Source of the DNA: Faecalicatena orotica
Lineage (GTDB): Bacteria > Bacillota > Clostridia > Lachnospirales > Lachnospiraceae
Assembly (NCBI RefSeq): GCF_003149245.1
Contig: NZ_QGDL01000002.1
Span: forward strand, 62,001-126,000
Direction: 5' to 3'
Length of the DNA stretch: 64,000 nucleotides
Positions 1-8,052 of the stretch are shown one piece after another (within the stretch, counting starts at the first letter, position 1; every line of letters starts with the position of its first letter). Under the pieces are notes generated by a model that was not told the origin of the DNA, searched no databases, and saw only the letters and a program-made list of their open reading frames with translations. The position numbers were made by a program, and so were the translations under genes.

Positions 1-487
1 GAGGATTAATGGAGTCGGTGATGAAACCTCCGATGTCGATCGTGACATTATCCGCTGTGCTTCTATATTCTTTTTCCAGAACCGCCTGCCCGCTGAATCC
101 AAGGTAAAGGTCAATCTGGTCACACATTCCGCTTTCCTTGTATTTCTTTGCCGTATAGTAAAATGGTGCGATGCCTACTCCGCCGCCGACCATGGCAACT
201 CTCCCCTTAATATCCGCCGGAAATCCGTTTCCATATGGCCCCTGCAGAATCAATTCCTCACCCGGCAGCAAATTGCTTATAATTTCAGTGCCTTTTCCAA
301 CTGTCTTGTAGAGAAAAGATACTTTTTCACCGTCTGCGTCAAATACACTGATTGGCCTTGATAACACCGGATATTCATTCCATCCTCTAAGAAGATAAAA
401 CTGTCCGGCTTTTACATCATTTTTCTCTTCAGCTTCAATCAGATAAAAATCATCTGACAGCCTTACATTCGTTAATATTTTTCCCAT
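1..487 (-). CDS. pyrK: PyrK-like electron-transfer subunit of dihydroorotate dehydrogenase (partial)
   Basis: The 5' part (about 162 codons) of a ferredoxin-reductase-type flavoprotein; the C-terminal half, where the PyrK [2Fe-2S] cysteines would lie, is outside the window. Visible are the FAD-binding segment with LSRPISVF near residue 43 and the NAD-binding start GGGVGIAPF near residue 100. In the known family PyrK passes electrons between NAD(H) and PyrD. The ATG follows AGGAGG. It lies 86 bp downstream of the dihydroorotase gene on the same strand, so it is probably in that operon and pyrD may follow beyond the edge. In this context it may work in the orotate-reducing, catabolic direction, which is inference; biosynthetic use is the alternative. 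Confidence 0.85.
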   Translation of the reverse strand, partial: MGKILTNVRLSDDFYLIEAEEKNDVKAGQFYLLRGWNEYPVLSRPISVFDADGEKVSFLYKTVGKGTEIISNLLPGEELILQGPYGNGFPADIKGRVAMVGGGVGIAPFYYTAKKYKESGMCDQIDLYLGFSGQAVLEKEYRSTADNVTIDIGGFITDSINP

Positions 488-501
488 AGCCTCCTGTTTC
501 A

Positions 502-538
502 GCAGCTAAGATCATGCCCTTTCAAGACTCTTAGCTGC
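502..538 (-). other. Intercistronic stem-loop between pyrC and pyrK
   Basis: Perfect 10-bp inverted repeat GCAGCTAAGA/TCTTAGCTGC with a 17-nt loop, just upstream of the pyrK ribosome binding site. No T-run follows on the minus strand, so it looks like an mRNA-stability or processing hairpin rather than a terminator. Confidence 0.6.
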
Positions 539-573
539 AAATGCCTCCCTTCTATATATAATACTTCTTGCTA

Positions 574-1842
574 CTATTTATCTTCATATACAATTCTGCC
601 GGCGCAGATTGTATATTTGACCTTGCCATATAGCTCCTCCCCTATAAACGGAGAATTGCAGGATTTAGAATGGAATTTTTCTACCTTCCATTTTTCGAAT
701 TCATCAAATATAACAATATCGGCAGGCGCACCTTTCGCGATATATCCTACATCCAGCCCATACAGCCTTGCCGGGTTCAGCGTCATTTTTTTCAGCATGT
801 ATTCCATTGTAAGGATTCCTGTCCGAACCAGATTCGTAATGCCTAAGGCAAGCGATGTCTCTAAGCCAATCAGACCGCTCGGTGCCTGAGTAATCGGTTT
901 TTCCTTTTCCTCTGTAGAATGGGGGGCATGGTCAGTTGCAATAATCTGAATCGTGCCGTCTTTCAGCCCTTCTAAAATTCCATATCTGTCTTCCTGTGTT
1001 CGCAATGGAGGATTGACCTTGGCCAGTGTCTTTTTTTCAAGTGCCGTTTCCTCAGTCAGGGAAAAATGCTGAGGTGTTGCTTCCGCCCAGACGTCCGCAC
1101 CTAATTTTTGTGCAAGCCTGATATACTCCACAGAAATTCGTGAACTTACATGCTGAATATTGACTCTCGCCCCTGTCTCGAGTGCCAGAAGGCAGTCCCT
1201 TGCTACCATGAGCTGTTCAGACAATGCCATTGCACCACCTATTCCAAGTTCATCTGAAACGGTTCCCTTATTGATTCCCGCCTGAATCACATAATCAGGA
1301 TCTTCTTCATGGAGGCTGACAGGCATTCCTGCATCTCTTGCCTTTGCCATAGCCTCATACATGAGCTTACTGTCTTTAATGGGAATCCCATCATCACTTA
1401 AGCCTGCAGCCCCGGCTTCTTTTAATTCCCGAAAGTCTGTCAGCTCCTGTCCCTGCATTCCTTTTGTCACAGCTGCGACAGACATGACGTGGATACCGGT
1501 CTGCCTCCCTTTTTCAAGAACATACTCAAGAGTCTCTTTATTGTCGACTGTTGGTTTTGTATTTGCCATGCATACTACGGTCGTAAATCCTCCTGATGCA
1601 GCTGCCAAAGCGCCGCTTTCAATATCCTCTTTATATGTCAGACCGGGATCGCGGAAATGGACGTGGATATCAATCAGTCCCGGTGCAACGATTTTTCCTT
1701 CTGCTTCTATAACATGTTCATATTCATTGCTTCTTTTATATTTTCCTAACCCGACAATCTTTCCTTCATCAATCAGAATATCGATGGTTTCATCCATTCC
1801 GCTTTTGGGGTCGATGACCCTGCCGTTTTTGATTAAAATCAC
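574..1842 (-). CDS. pyrC: Dihydroorotase, class I (422 aa)
   Basis: Zinc amidohydrolase interconverting dihydroorotate and N-carbamoyl-L-aspartate. It has the family metal motif as DIHVHFRDPG (residues ~58-67), the SDDGIPI segment with the metal-bridging Asp typical of class I enzymes (~150), metal-ligand histidines in SLHEED and IQHVSS, and the catalytic Asp in ATDHAPH (~305). Length is normal. The start overlaps the stop of the upstream M20 gene by 4 bp (ATGA), implying translational coupling. The neighbours (carbamoyl-amino-acid hydrolase, PyrK-like reductase, PucR regulators) and the absence of pyrB, pyrE and pyrF suggest a hydrolytic, catabolic role; the sequence alone does not exclude biosynthesis. 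Confidence 0.88.
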   Translation of the reverse strand: MILIKNGRVIDPKSGMDETIDILIDEGKIVGLGKYKRSNEYEHVIEAEGKIVAPGLIDIHVHFRDPGLTYKEDIESGALAAASGGFTTVVCMANTKPTVDNKETLEYVLEKGRQTGIHVMSVAAVTKGMQGQELTDFRELKEAGAAGLSDDGIPIKDSKLMYEAMAKARDAGMPVSLHEEDPDYVIQAGINKGTVSDELGIGGAMALSEQLMVARDCLLALETGARVNIQHVSSRISVEYIRLAQKLGADVWAEATPQHFSLTEETALEKKTLAKVNPPLRTQEDRYGILEGLKDGTIQIIATDHAPHSTEEKEKPITQAPSGLIGLETSLALGITNLVRTGILTMEYMLKKMTLNPARLYGLDVGYIAKGAPADIVIFDEFEKWKVEKFHSKSCNSPFIGEELYGKVKYTICAGRIVYEDK

Positions 1843-3053
1843 TGGTTTTCCCTCCTGATATGTTCATAAATTACTCTTGCCCCATTGCAGATATCATCTA
1901 TCGTGGCAAACTCCATTTTATTATGGCTGATGCCTTTATCACATGGAATAAAAATCATAGCAGTATCACAAATTGCAGCAAATGACATTGCATCATGTCC
2001 TGCCCCGCTTACCATGATGCGGTTAGATATATTTAATTCCCTTGCGGCCTTTTCCAGCTTCATCTCCAGATCCTTAGTCATTTCTATCGGAGGAATACTG
2101 CTTAATTTTTCCTCAATCAGCTGTATCTCTCTTTTTTCACAGATATTTCTCGCAGCGTCTAACACGCCGCTTTCAATCCGCCCAAGACTCGCCGTATCAA
2201 TTCCCCTGATATCAATGCCAAGCTGTACTGAGCCCGGAATTACATTCATTGCGTTTGGCTTATTATAAAGGACGCCTACTGTTGCCACTGATTGATACAT
2301 CGACTCTCTCTGGCCTATGCGTTCTATTTCCAATATCACTTCTGATGCCGCACATAACGCATCTTTTCTCATCATCATTGGAGTGGCTCCGGAATGCTCC
2401 GCCATTCCATGAAAATACAGATTATAGCGGACAGGTCCTGCAATCGTACTCACAATTCCTATCTTTGTATGGCATTCTTCCAGTACCTTTCCCTGTTCAA
2501 TATGCAGTTCCAGATACTGCCGCACCCCCTCTATCTTCTTAGGGCGGATATTCAGTCCTCTTTCCTCAAAAATCTCGCCTAAAAGCTGACCGTCTTTTGA
2601 CATTAAGCCCTCAATATCCTGTTTGTACACTTCTTTTGTAATAAGCCCGCTTCCGATCGTACAGCAGCCAAAATTACTGGACTCTTCACACCGGAAAGCC
2701 CCGACCCTGACCGGAACCTGAAGATTGTCTTCTTTTGCCCATCTTAGAACCATCATACCGGCAATCACACCTGCCACGCCGTCATATCTGCCGCCTTCCA
2801 CTACAGAATCCAGATGAGAGCCAATCAGGTAATAATTATCATCCATACTGTTGCAGACATAAGTATTCCCGGCCTCATCCGCAATATCGGTATATCCCAT
2901 CTCCCTGCCGCTTTTGATAAATTCCTCATGCATCATGTCTTCCACAGGCGAATACCCTAATCTCGTGACACCGCCATCTGTAGTTGAGCCTATACTGTAA
3001 AAACGTCTGAAAAGTTCCTCACAATACTGCAAATCCTTACGGCTATGTACCAT
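1839..3053 (-). CDS. M20-family N-carbamoyl-L-amino-acid / allantoate amidohydrolase (404 aa)
   Basis: Metal-dependent amidohydrolase of the HyuC/AllC/beta-ureidopropionase group. Metal and catalytic motifs are visible: GSHLDSV, YDGVAGV, CEESSNFG, ELHIEQG and GAGHDAMSF. These enzymes hydrolyse an N-carbamoyl group to an amine, CO2 and ammonia. It is the first gene after the conserved promoter module at 3168-3230 and is coupled to dihydroorotase, so the best substrate guess is N-carbamoyl-L-aspartate (ureidosuccinase); allantoate and carbamoyl-beta-alanine remain possible. The ATG has AGGAGG 8 nt upstream. Confidence 0.82.
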   Translation of the reverse strand: MVHSRKDLQYCEELFRRFYSIGSTTDGGVTRLGYSPVEDMMHEEFIKSGREMGYTDIADEAGNTYVCNSMDDNYYLIGSHLDSVVEGGRYDGVAGVIAGMMVLRWAKEDNLQVPVRVGAFRCEESSNFGCCTIGSGLITKEVYKQDIEGLMSKDGQLLGEIFEERGLNIRPKKIEGVRQYLELHIEQGKVLEECHTKIGIVSTIAGPVRYNLYFHGMAEHSGATPMMMRKDALCAASEVILEIERIGQRESMYQSVATVGVLYNKPNAMNVIPGSVQLGIDIRGIDTASLGRIESGVLDAARNICEKREIQLIEEKLSSIPPIEMTKDLEMKLEKAARELNISNRIMVSGAGHDAMSFAAICDTAMIFIPCDKGISHNKMEFATIDDICNGARVIYEHIRRENQ

Positions 3054-3167
3054 ATCATTTTCCTCCTGTTGCTCATATTCTCCAATTAAAAAACTGTTTT
3101 ATGTCCGGTTTGCCATCTCTGGCTCCAGAGAACCGCAGTTACCAAATACATTCTTTAGTATGAGAAC

Positions 3168-3230
3168 AGTATATCCTTCCAAAGCATCCAATGATATGTT
3201 CCCAAACGCAAAAAAAAGTCCCTGTTTTTG
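3168..3230 (-). promoter_or_regulatory. Shared operator/promoter module, copy A
   Basis: Inverted repeat CAAAAA-N10-TTTTTG at 3209-3230, then exactly 35 bp on the minus strand to a -10-like TATACT (3168-3173). The same architecture recurs at 4840-4902 and 7856-7918. A conserved stretch containing CATATCATTG lies between the two elements in copies A and B. No good -35 box is seen, which fits activation by a bound regulator. It serves the M20-pyrC-pyrK unit. Confidence 0.7.
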
Positions 3231-3290
3231 TTCATTTAGACAATGGAGTTTAGCCGGCAGAAAAGCCTGTCGACAGGAAAAACTGGAAAA

Positions 3291-3327
3291 CCGGCCCCAT
3301 GCGTAGGTTCTCCCAGCATGGGGCCGG
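3291..3327 (-). terminator. Hairpin terminator after the 3390-4787 gene
   Basis: Perfect 12-bp inverted repeat CCGGCCCCATGC/GCATGGGGCCGG with a 13-nt loop. On the minus strand it is followed by TTTTCCAGTTTTT. On the plus strand a seven-T run also follows, so it could stop transcription both ways. It separates the two minus-strand units. An 88-codon open frame running over it looks fortuitous. Confidence 0.75.
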
Positions 3328-3389
3328 CTTCCCGGTTTTTTTGTCCATGTCTGGCGACAAGACAAAAGTTTGTCAATGAAACGCCTAAT

Positions 3390-4787
3390 TTACTGCGGCC
3401 GGATAAATTTCCCGATTTTTTTATCCTCTGACATTACTCCATCTTTCACCAATACATTTCCTCTGACGATGGTACACACAGGAACTGCGCCCACCTTAAA
3501 CCCGTCATAAGCAGTCACTTTGCTCACGCTATGTAAATCATCAGCATGTATAGTTTTTTCCTGATTAAAATCCATAATTGTAATATCTGCATCAGTCCCG
3601 ATTTCCAGAGAACCCTTTTGTGGATATAAACCATATTGTTTTGCCGGATTTTCAGAAAGGATGACTGCTAGTTCCTGTTTGCTTATCTTTCCATTGTTTA
3701 CTTCATTTGCGATTAGCGGAACCATAGTCTCCACTGCACACATGCCTGCCGGGATGTCGAAGATAGAACCTTGTTTATCCTCTTTTCTGTGTGGTGCGTG
3801 ATCGGAACATACAAAGGATAATGTTCCGTCTTTTAAACCTGTCCACATCGCATCCTGATCTGCTTGATACCTTACCGGAGGATAGCCTTTCATCATCTTT
3901 CCTACTCTGTCAAAATCTCCATTTGTCAGTGTCAGATAATGCGGGCAGCTTTCACCCGTCACATGATACCCTTTCGTTTTTGCTTCCCGAATTAGTTCAA
4001 CTCCTTCTTTTGAGCTTACATGCAGAATATGGAGATGTGCATTTGTCGCTCTGGAAAAAGAAATAGCTGTCTTTATTGTTGTTTCTTCTGTAACAGACGG
4101 TCTTGTTGCCAGAAGGGCCTCGTATTCGTTTTTATAATCAGCTGGATTTACCTGTTCTGTAAAGCTTTTAATCATGCTTGCATTTTCTGCATGTATTGCA
4201 ATTAATTTTCCTGTTTCCTGTACCTTCTGGAAAATTTCGTAGATTTCACCGTCGCCGAATGGGGGGATGATATCATCTCCCATGCTGCTCGGGGAATAAA
4301 CGAGAGAATAGTCGCTCTTTCTGATAGAATACCCCCAGAAAAACTTAAAGCCGACCACACCCTCTTTTGCAAGCTCTTCCAGCTTATCATTATTTTCCTT
4401 TCCTACGCACAGTCCCCACATCCCAAAATCTATGCAGGCTTTCGACTCCAGATTTTCTTTCTGCCGTTCGAAACTTTCCTTGTCAACTACCGCAGGAACT
4501 GCATTTGGCATCTCAAGGATTGTCGTAATCCCTCCATATGCCGCTGACATTGTCGAATGGAAAAAGTCTTCCTTCTGTGTCTGTCCTCCATCTCTGGAAT
4601 GTACATGTGTGTCTATAAAGCCGGAATATACATATTTTCCTTCCGCATCTACGACTTCTTTTGCCTCTGATTCCACATCCGGCATGGTGATTGCGGCAAT
4701 CTTGCCATTTAAGACACAGATGTTTCCCTTTGTTATTTCTTTTCCGGTTACTATGCTTCCATTTTTGACCAGTAAATCGTAAATCAT
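3390..4787 (-). CDS. Cyclic amidohydrolase, allantoinase/dihydropyrimidinase type (465 aa)
   Basis: Amidohydrolase-superfamily ring-opening enzyme. Metal motif DTHVHSRDGG (~58-67), the probable carboxylated Lys in VVGFKFFWG (~150), histidines in IHAENAS and LHILHVSS, and catalytic Asp in CSDHAPH are all present, so it should be active. The C-terminal segment matches AllB/hydantoinase proteins. It has its own copy of the shared promoter module and AGGAGG before the ATG. The exact ring (hydantoin, dihydrouracil, allantoin, dihydroorotate analogue) cannot be told from sequence. It probably widens the substrate range of the locus and feeds the M20 hydrolase. Confidence 0.82.
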   Translation of the reverse strand: MIYDLLVKNGSIVTGKEITKGNICVLNGKIAAITMPDVESEAKEVVDAEGKYVYSGFIDTHVHSRDGGQTQKEDFFHSTMSAAYGGITTILEMPNAVPAVVDKESFERQKENLESKACIDFGMWGLCVGKENNDKLEELAKEGVVGFKFFWGYSIRKSDYSLVYSPSSMGDDIIPPFGDGEIYEIFQKVQETGKLIAIHAENASMIKSFTEQVNPADYKNEYEALLATRPSVTEETTIKTAISFSRATNAHLHILHVSSKEGVELIREAKTKGYHVTGESCPHYLTLTNGDFDRVGKMMKGYPPVRYQADQDAMWTGLKDGTLSFVCSDHAPHRKEDKQGSIFDIPAGMCAVETMVPLIANEVNNGKISKQELAVILSENPAKQYGLYPQKGSLEIGTDADITIMDFNQEKTIHADDLHSVSKVTAYDGFKVGAVPVCTIVRGNVLVKDGVMSEDKKIGKFIRPQ

Positions 4788-4839
4788 AGCGCTCCTCCTG
4801 CCTGTTTGTTGAAAAGGTCACTTTTATCTGAATATGATA

Positions 4840-4902
4840 AGTATATCTTTTCAAAGCGCTCAATGATATGTTCATTAATTCAAAAATAAGCCCGTCTTTT
4901 TG
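4840..4902 (-). promoter_or_regulatory. Shared operator/promoter module, copy B
   Basis: CAAAAA-N10-TTTTTG at 4881-4902 followed on the minus strand after exactly 35 bp by TATACT (4840-4845). It serves the cyclic amidohydrolase gene starting at 4787. It shares a nearly continuous match with copy A through the 35-bp spacer. Confidence 0.7.
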
Positions 4903-4947
4903 TTTATTTGAACAAAGATATGGCAAACTTCTGCACATGGCGGTGCC

Positions 4948-6126
4948 TTATCTGCCGCATAACTTTTTCTCAAGAATCATAAAGTATAGTTTAAAATTAT
5001 CTCCCTGACATTTTACATCAAGTCCGGTAAGTTCCTTGATTTTATTCAAGCGGTATTTAATTGTATTTTTGTGTGTATACATCCGGCTTGCGGTCTCATC
5101 CATATTTCCATTGCATTCAAAATAAATAATCAAAGTATCGACCAGTTCCTGGTTTTTCAATTTCCCAAGGATGCTTGAAAACAGGCTGTCTGATTTATTC
5201 TGTAGTATTTCACGCAGGCTGCTGTACAATTCAAGATCGCGGAATTCGTAAATTTTCTTTTTTCCATCCATTATCCGTCCCAGTTCAATTGCCTTAATGG
5301 ATTCTTCATAAGAGTGCCGGATTCCTGATGCCTTTGTCTTTATTGTTCCAATCCCTGCCTTCCAGTCGTTCGGCATAGAGAGGCTGTCCAGCATCACGCG
5401 CATTTCCGTAATCACAAATGGAAGATATTGTTCCAGAACACTTTTGTCTTTACTATACAGCAGCATCAACATCCCGTTTTCTAGTTTGGAATTTCCACAA
5501 AAAATTTGATCTGACAGGCTCTCTGTAAAATTGGAGAGCCTGTCTATGGCGAATTTTATCATACGTGATGTATTCCCACCCTGACCTTCTTCCATATCAG
5601 CATCCAGCACCATTGCCTGAAAATAATCATTTTCAATATCCACTTTCAATAGTCTGCCTTCTTCCTTAAGCATACTTTCATTGACAAATGGCTGAAAAAT
5701 GATATCCGATATGTACTTTCCAAGCATTTCTCTTCTGTTACTTTCTGTCATGATGACATTCATGGCATCCATAATAATGTCAATATAAGTCATCTCATAT
5801 GGAATGTGCAGCAGCGGGAAATGATTTTCATTTGCAATCGCAATCATTTTATCTGCAATGCGGTGTGCATATTTTCCTGTCTTGATCGCCAGACATGCAC
5901 TTTGTGTATCGATCAGGTCATATAGAAGCTGACATTGCATTTCCTCATCGTCTCCAATGGAATAGAGACTGGTTATCAGAAAATCATCCCCTCTCAGCCA
6001 CTGGATTACGTCAGGTACTTCCATTACGGTTACGGTACCTACATTGACATCCAGACATTCTGTATCCGTAATAAGCTTCAGGTTTTTTAGTGACCGGAAC
6101 CGCAGTAAATCTCTCAGTTTTGCCAT
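4948..6126 (-). CDS. PucR-family transcriptional regulator (392 aa)
   Basis: An N-terminal purine-catabolism-regulator domain (residues ~1-125, with GDDFLITSLYSIG and HFPLLHIPYEMTY) is followed by a CdaR/GGDEF-like middle and a C-terminal PucR-type helix-turn-helix (~330-390: MDETASRMYTHKNTIKYRL, then LTGLDV). Known relatives activate purine, ureide or sugar-acid catabolic genes on binding a metabolite. It lies 18 bp after the regulator-nucleotidase gene and is probably co-transcribed with it. It is the leading candidate to bind the CAAAAA-N10-TTTTTG box (inference). Confidence 0.88.
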   Translation of the reverse strand: MAKLRDLLRFRSLKNLKLITDTECLDVNVGTVTVMEVPDVIQWLRGDDFLITSLYSIGDDEEMQCQLLYDLIDTQSACLAIKTGKYAHRIADKMIAIANENHFPLLHIPYEMTYIDIIMDAMNVIMTESNRREMLGKYISDIIFQPFVNESMLKEEGRLLKVDIENDYFQAMVLDADMEEGQGGNTSRMIKFAIDRLSNFTESLSDQIFCGNSKLENGMLMLLYSKDKSVLEQYLPFVITEMRVMLDSLSMPNDWKAGIGTIKTKASGIRHSYEESIKAIELGRIMDGKKKIYEFRDLELYSSLREILQNKSDSLFSSILGKLKNQELVDTLIIYFECNGNMDETASRMYTHKNTIKYRLNKIKELTGLDVKCQGDNFKLYFMILEKKLCGR

Positions 6127-6144
6127 TTCTATCCGCCCCTGTTT

Positions 6145-7659
6145 TTAATCTAATATATCTTTCAGCTGCTTCAGACCACTGATTCTGTAAGTGCTCTTTT
6201 CTCCCGATTCCTGTTCCTTTATATCTCCGCGTATAAACCAGCAGGTATCAATTCCATACTGCAAGCCGCCCTGAATATCAGAACTATAGGAGTCCCCGAC
6301 GATCAGTGCCCGGCTTTTATCAAACCCCGGAATATGATTTTCTACATAGGAGAAAAATTCTTTGGAAGGCTTCTGTGCCCCGACCTCTTCGGAAACAAAT
6401 ACTTGTTCAAAATACTTATCCAGGCCGGAAGCTTTCAGGCGTTTTCTTTGTGTCTGTGCTACTCCGTTGCTAATGATGAACAGCCGGTATTTGGATTTCA
6501 GCCACTGGCAGATTTCCTCTGCATCCTCGATCATCTGTGCACCCTCATTCAGATAGGAGCGGTACTTACTTTCCCATTCTTTCCCATTGACTTCAATACC
6601 GAATTCTTTCATCGTTTTGGAAAACCTTGTATTGAGGACTTCCGGTTTTTCAATAATCCCCTGCTCATATTCTTTCCAGAGCCGGTCATTGATCTGTTTG
6701 TATACAGGAAGATAGTCCTCAGCGTTTTTGTAGCCGTAGTCTTTCAGTACATTAATAAAAGACTCTCTTTCATTCGCCTGAAAGTCCAACAACGTATCAT
6801 CAATATCAAGAAGAATATATTCATAATGATTTGTTGCTTTGATTTCATCAATTTTTTTATTGGTATCCAGAACTTTTTTGGCAATTACCAGCAGATGCAG
6901 TTTGAAACTATCCTCAGTATCATGCACGTCAAGCCCTGTAGACTTCTTTACGTTTGCGAGATACTCCCGTACTAAATCCGGCGGGATATTCATGACCCGT
7001 GCCGTTGTATCAATATCCTCTTTACATTTATAATATTTGGCAAGAACTCTGATCTCAATATCTGAGAGCTGTTCAAACACAATATCTGTTATTTGTTTTC
7101 CATAATTTGTGACCATAGCATTAATAGAACTATATATTTCCATTCCCATATAATCCAGAATGCATCGTTCTTTTTTGAATATTTCCCCAGCCTTTACTGC
7201 CTTTATGGCATAGGAGTAAGTACGTGTGATTCCTGCAATTCCTTTTTCCGGAAGTCCAAAACCTACGCGGACTTTTTTCTTCTGATCCATTGAATCCAAA
7301 AGATTTACCGCTTCTTTTTTGAAATCGGGAAGTATCTTCATAATATCATCTTTGTCGTGTCCGATCAGGAATGTTGCAACACCGTTGTCAACATAAAAAA
7401 ATTGGTTCTGTTTAATTTGATTGTTAATAGATGGGAGATTCTGCATCTCTGCCAAATGTTCCTTCAATTGTTCTTTCTCATCAAAAGTCCCCTGCTCTGC
7501 TGACGGATAGAGAAATACTACCCCCAGAAAAACATCCTGATTCACGTCAAATCCTAGCTTTTCCCCTAATTGTGCCACCAATTTTTTGTCCTCATAAAAG
7601 TAGTTCACTACATCGTTGAAATAAGTCGAAAACCCGATTGATTCCATGTTGCTGTACAT
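6145..7659 (-). CDS. PucR/CdaR-type regulator fused to a YjjG-family pyrimidine nucleotidase (504 aa)
   Basis: Two modules in one open frame. Residues ~1-265 are a CdaR-like domain and a PucR-type HTH (DIDTTARVMNIPPDLVREYL, then STGLDVHDTEDSFKLHL). Residues ~280-504 are a HAD phosphatase resembling YjjG (non-canonical pyrimidine nucleotidase): motif I LLDIDDTLLDF, motif II IISNGVAQTQRKRL, Lys in GAQKPSKEFF, motif IV IVGDSYSSDIQGG. All HAD catalytic residues are present, so it should be active. It lacks the N-terminal PucR sensor domain of its neighbour. The ATG follows AAGGAGG by 7-8 nt. The fusion suggests that pyrimidine nucleotide turnover and control of the pyrimidine-ring locus are linked (inference). 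Confidence 0.85.
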   Translation of the reverse strand: MYSNMESIGFSTYFNDVVNYFYEDKKLVAQLGEKLGFDVNQDVFLGVVFLYPSAEQGTFDEKEQLKEHLAEMQNLPSINNQIKQNQFFYVDNGVATFLIGHDKDDIMKILPDFKKEAVNLLDSMDQKKKVRVGFGLPEKGIAGITRTYSYAIKAVKAGEIFKKERCILDYMGMEIYSSINAMVTNYGKQITDIVFEQLSDIEIRVLAKYYKCKEDIDTTARVMNIPPDLVREYLANVKKSTGLDVHDTEDSFKLHLLVIAKKVLDTNKKIDEIKATNHYEYILLDIDDTLLDFQANERESFINVLKDYGYKNAEDYLPVYKQINDRLWKEYEQGIIEKPEVLNTRFSKTMKEFGIEVNGKEWESKYRSYLNEGAQMIEDAEEICQWLKSKYRLFIISNGVAQTQRKRLKASGLDKYFEQVFVSEEVGAQKPSKEFFSYVENHIPGFDKSRALIVGDSYSSDIQGGLQYGIDTCWFIRGDIKEQESGEKSTYRISGLKQLKDILD

Positions 7660-7734
7660 CCCATTACCTCCTTATTGACTGACTATTGCTTTTAATATTT
7701 ATAATTTTCCTTCTTTTATGAAGGAGAAAGGATT

Positions 7735-7763
7735 ATATTACATCATTTAACTTTCCTTGTCAA
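7735..7763 (-). promoter_or_regulatory. Consensus sigma-A promoter for the regulator operon
   Basis: On the minus strand TTGACA (7758-7763), 17-bp spacer, TAATAT (7735-7740), about 75 nt before the start codon at 7659. Near-consensus, unlike the -35-poor module promoters of the enzyme genes, so the regulators are probably made constitutively. A short hairpin CCTTC/GAAGG lies in the leader around 7709-7725. Confidence 0.7.
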
Positions 7764-7855
7764 TAACATTTTGTACTTTTCATATATTTCTATATTTGTT
7801 ACGAAAAACTGATTTTGTATTTATTAACATTTTATAAATTCTTTGTTAAAAAAGA

Positions 7856-7918
7856 CAAAATATTCCGTTTATTTTTGTCCATTTAACGATTGTAAGTGTG
7901 GATTCTACAAAGTAATAT
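7856..7918 (+). promoter_or_regulatory. Shared operator/promoter module, copy C
   Basis: CAAAAT-N10-TTTTTG at 7856-7877, then exactly 35 bp to TAATAT (7913-7918) on the plus strand, upstream of the symporter. The flanking spacer sequence differs from copies A and B, so the conserved element is the box plus fixed spacing. The rest of the 7660-8052 intergenic region holds the divergent promoter at 7735-7763 and the leader hairpin at 7932-7979. Confidence 0.65.
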
Positions 7919-7931
7919 ATAACCATAAAGC

Positions 7932-7979
7932 AACGGCATACACAATGGTGTGCAGAAAGGTCACACATGTATTGCCGTT
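7932..7979 (+). other. Leader stem-loop upstream of the symporter
   Basis: Arms AACGGCATACA and TGTATTGCCGTT pair with one bulge and enclose a loop with further GTGTG/CACAC complementarity. It lies in the predicted 5' leader, about 60 nt before the ribosome binding site. Function unknown. Confidence 0.45.
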
Positions 7980-8052
7980 TCTTCCGTTTTTGCAGAAACG
8001 TAACAATAATAGCTCGTAACAAACAAAGTAAAAAAGGAGGATTTTAATCTGT

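Noticed and set aside
3099-3365. 88-codon minus-strand open frame between two amidohydrolase units
   Set aside because: It runs across the terminator hairpin and the shared operator, has no recognisable protein features and no good ribosome binding site.
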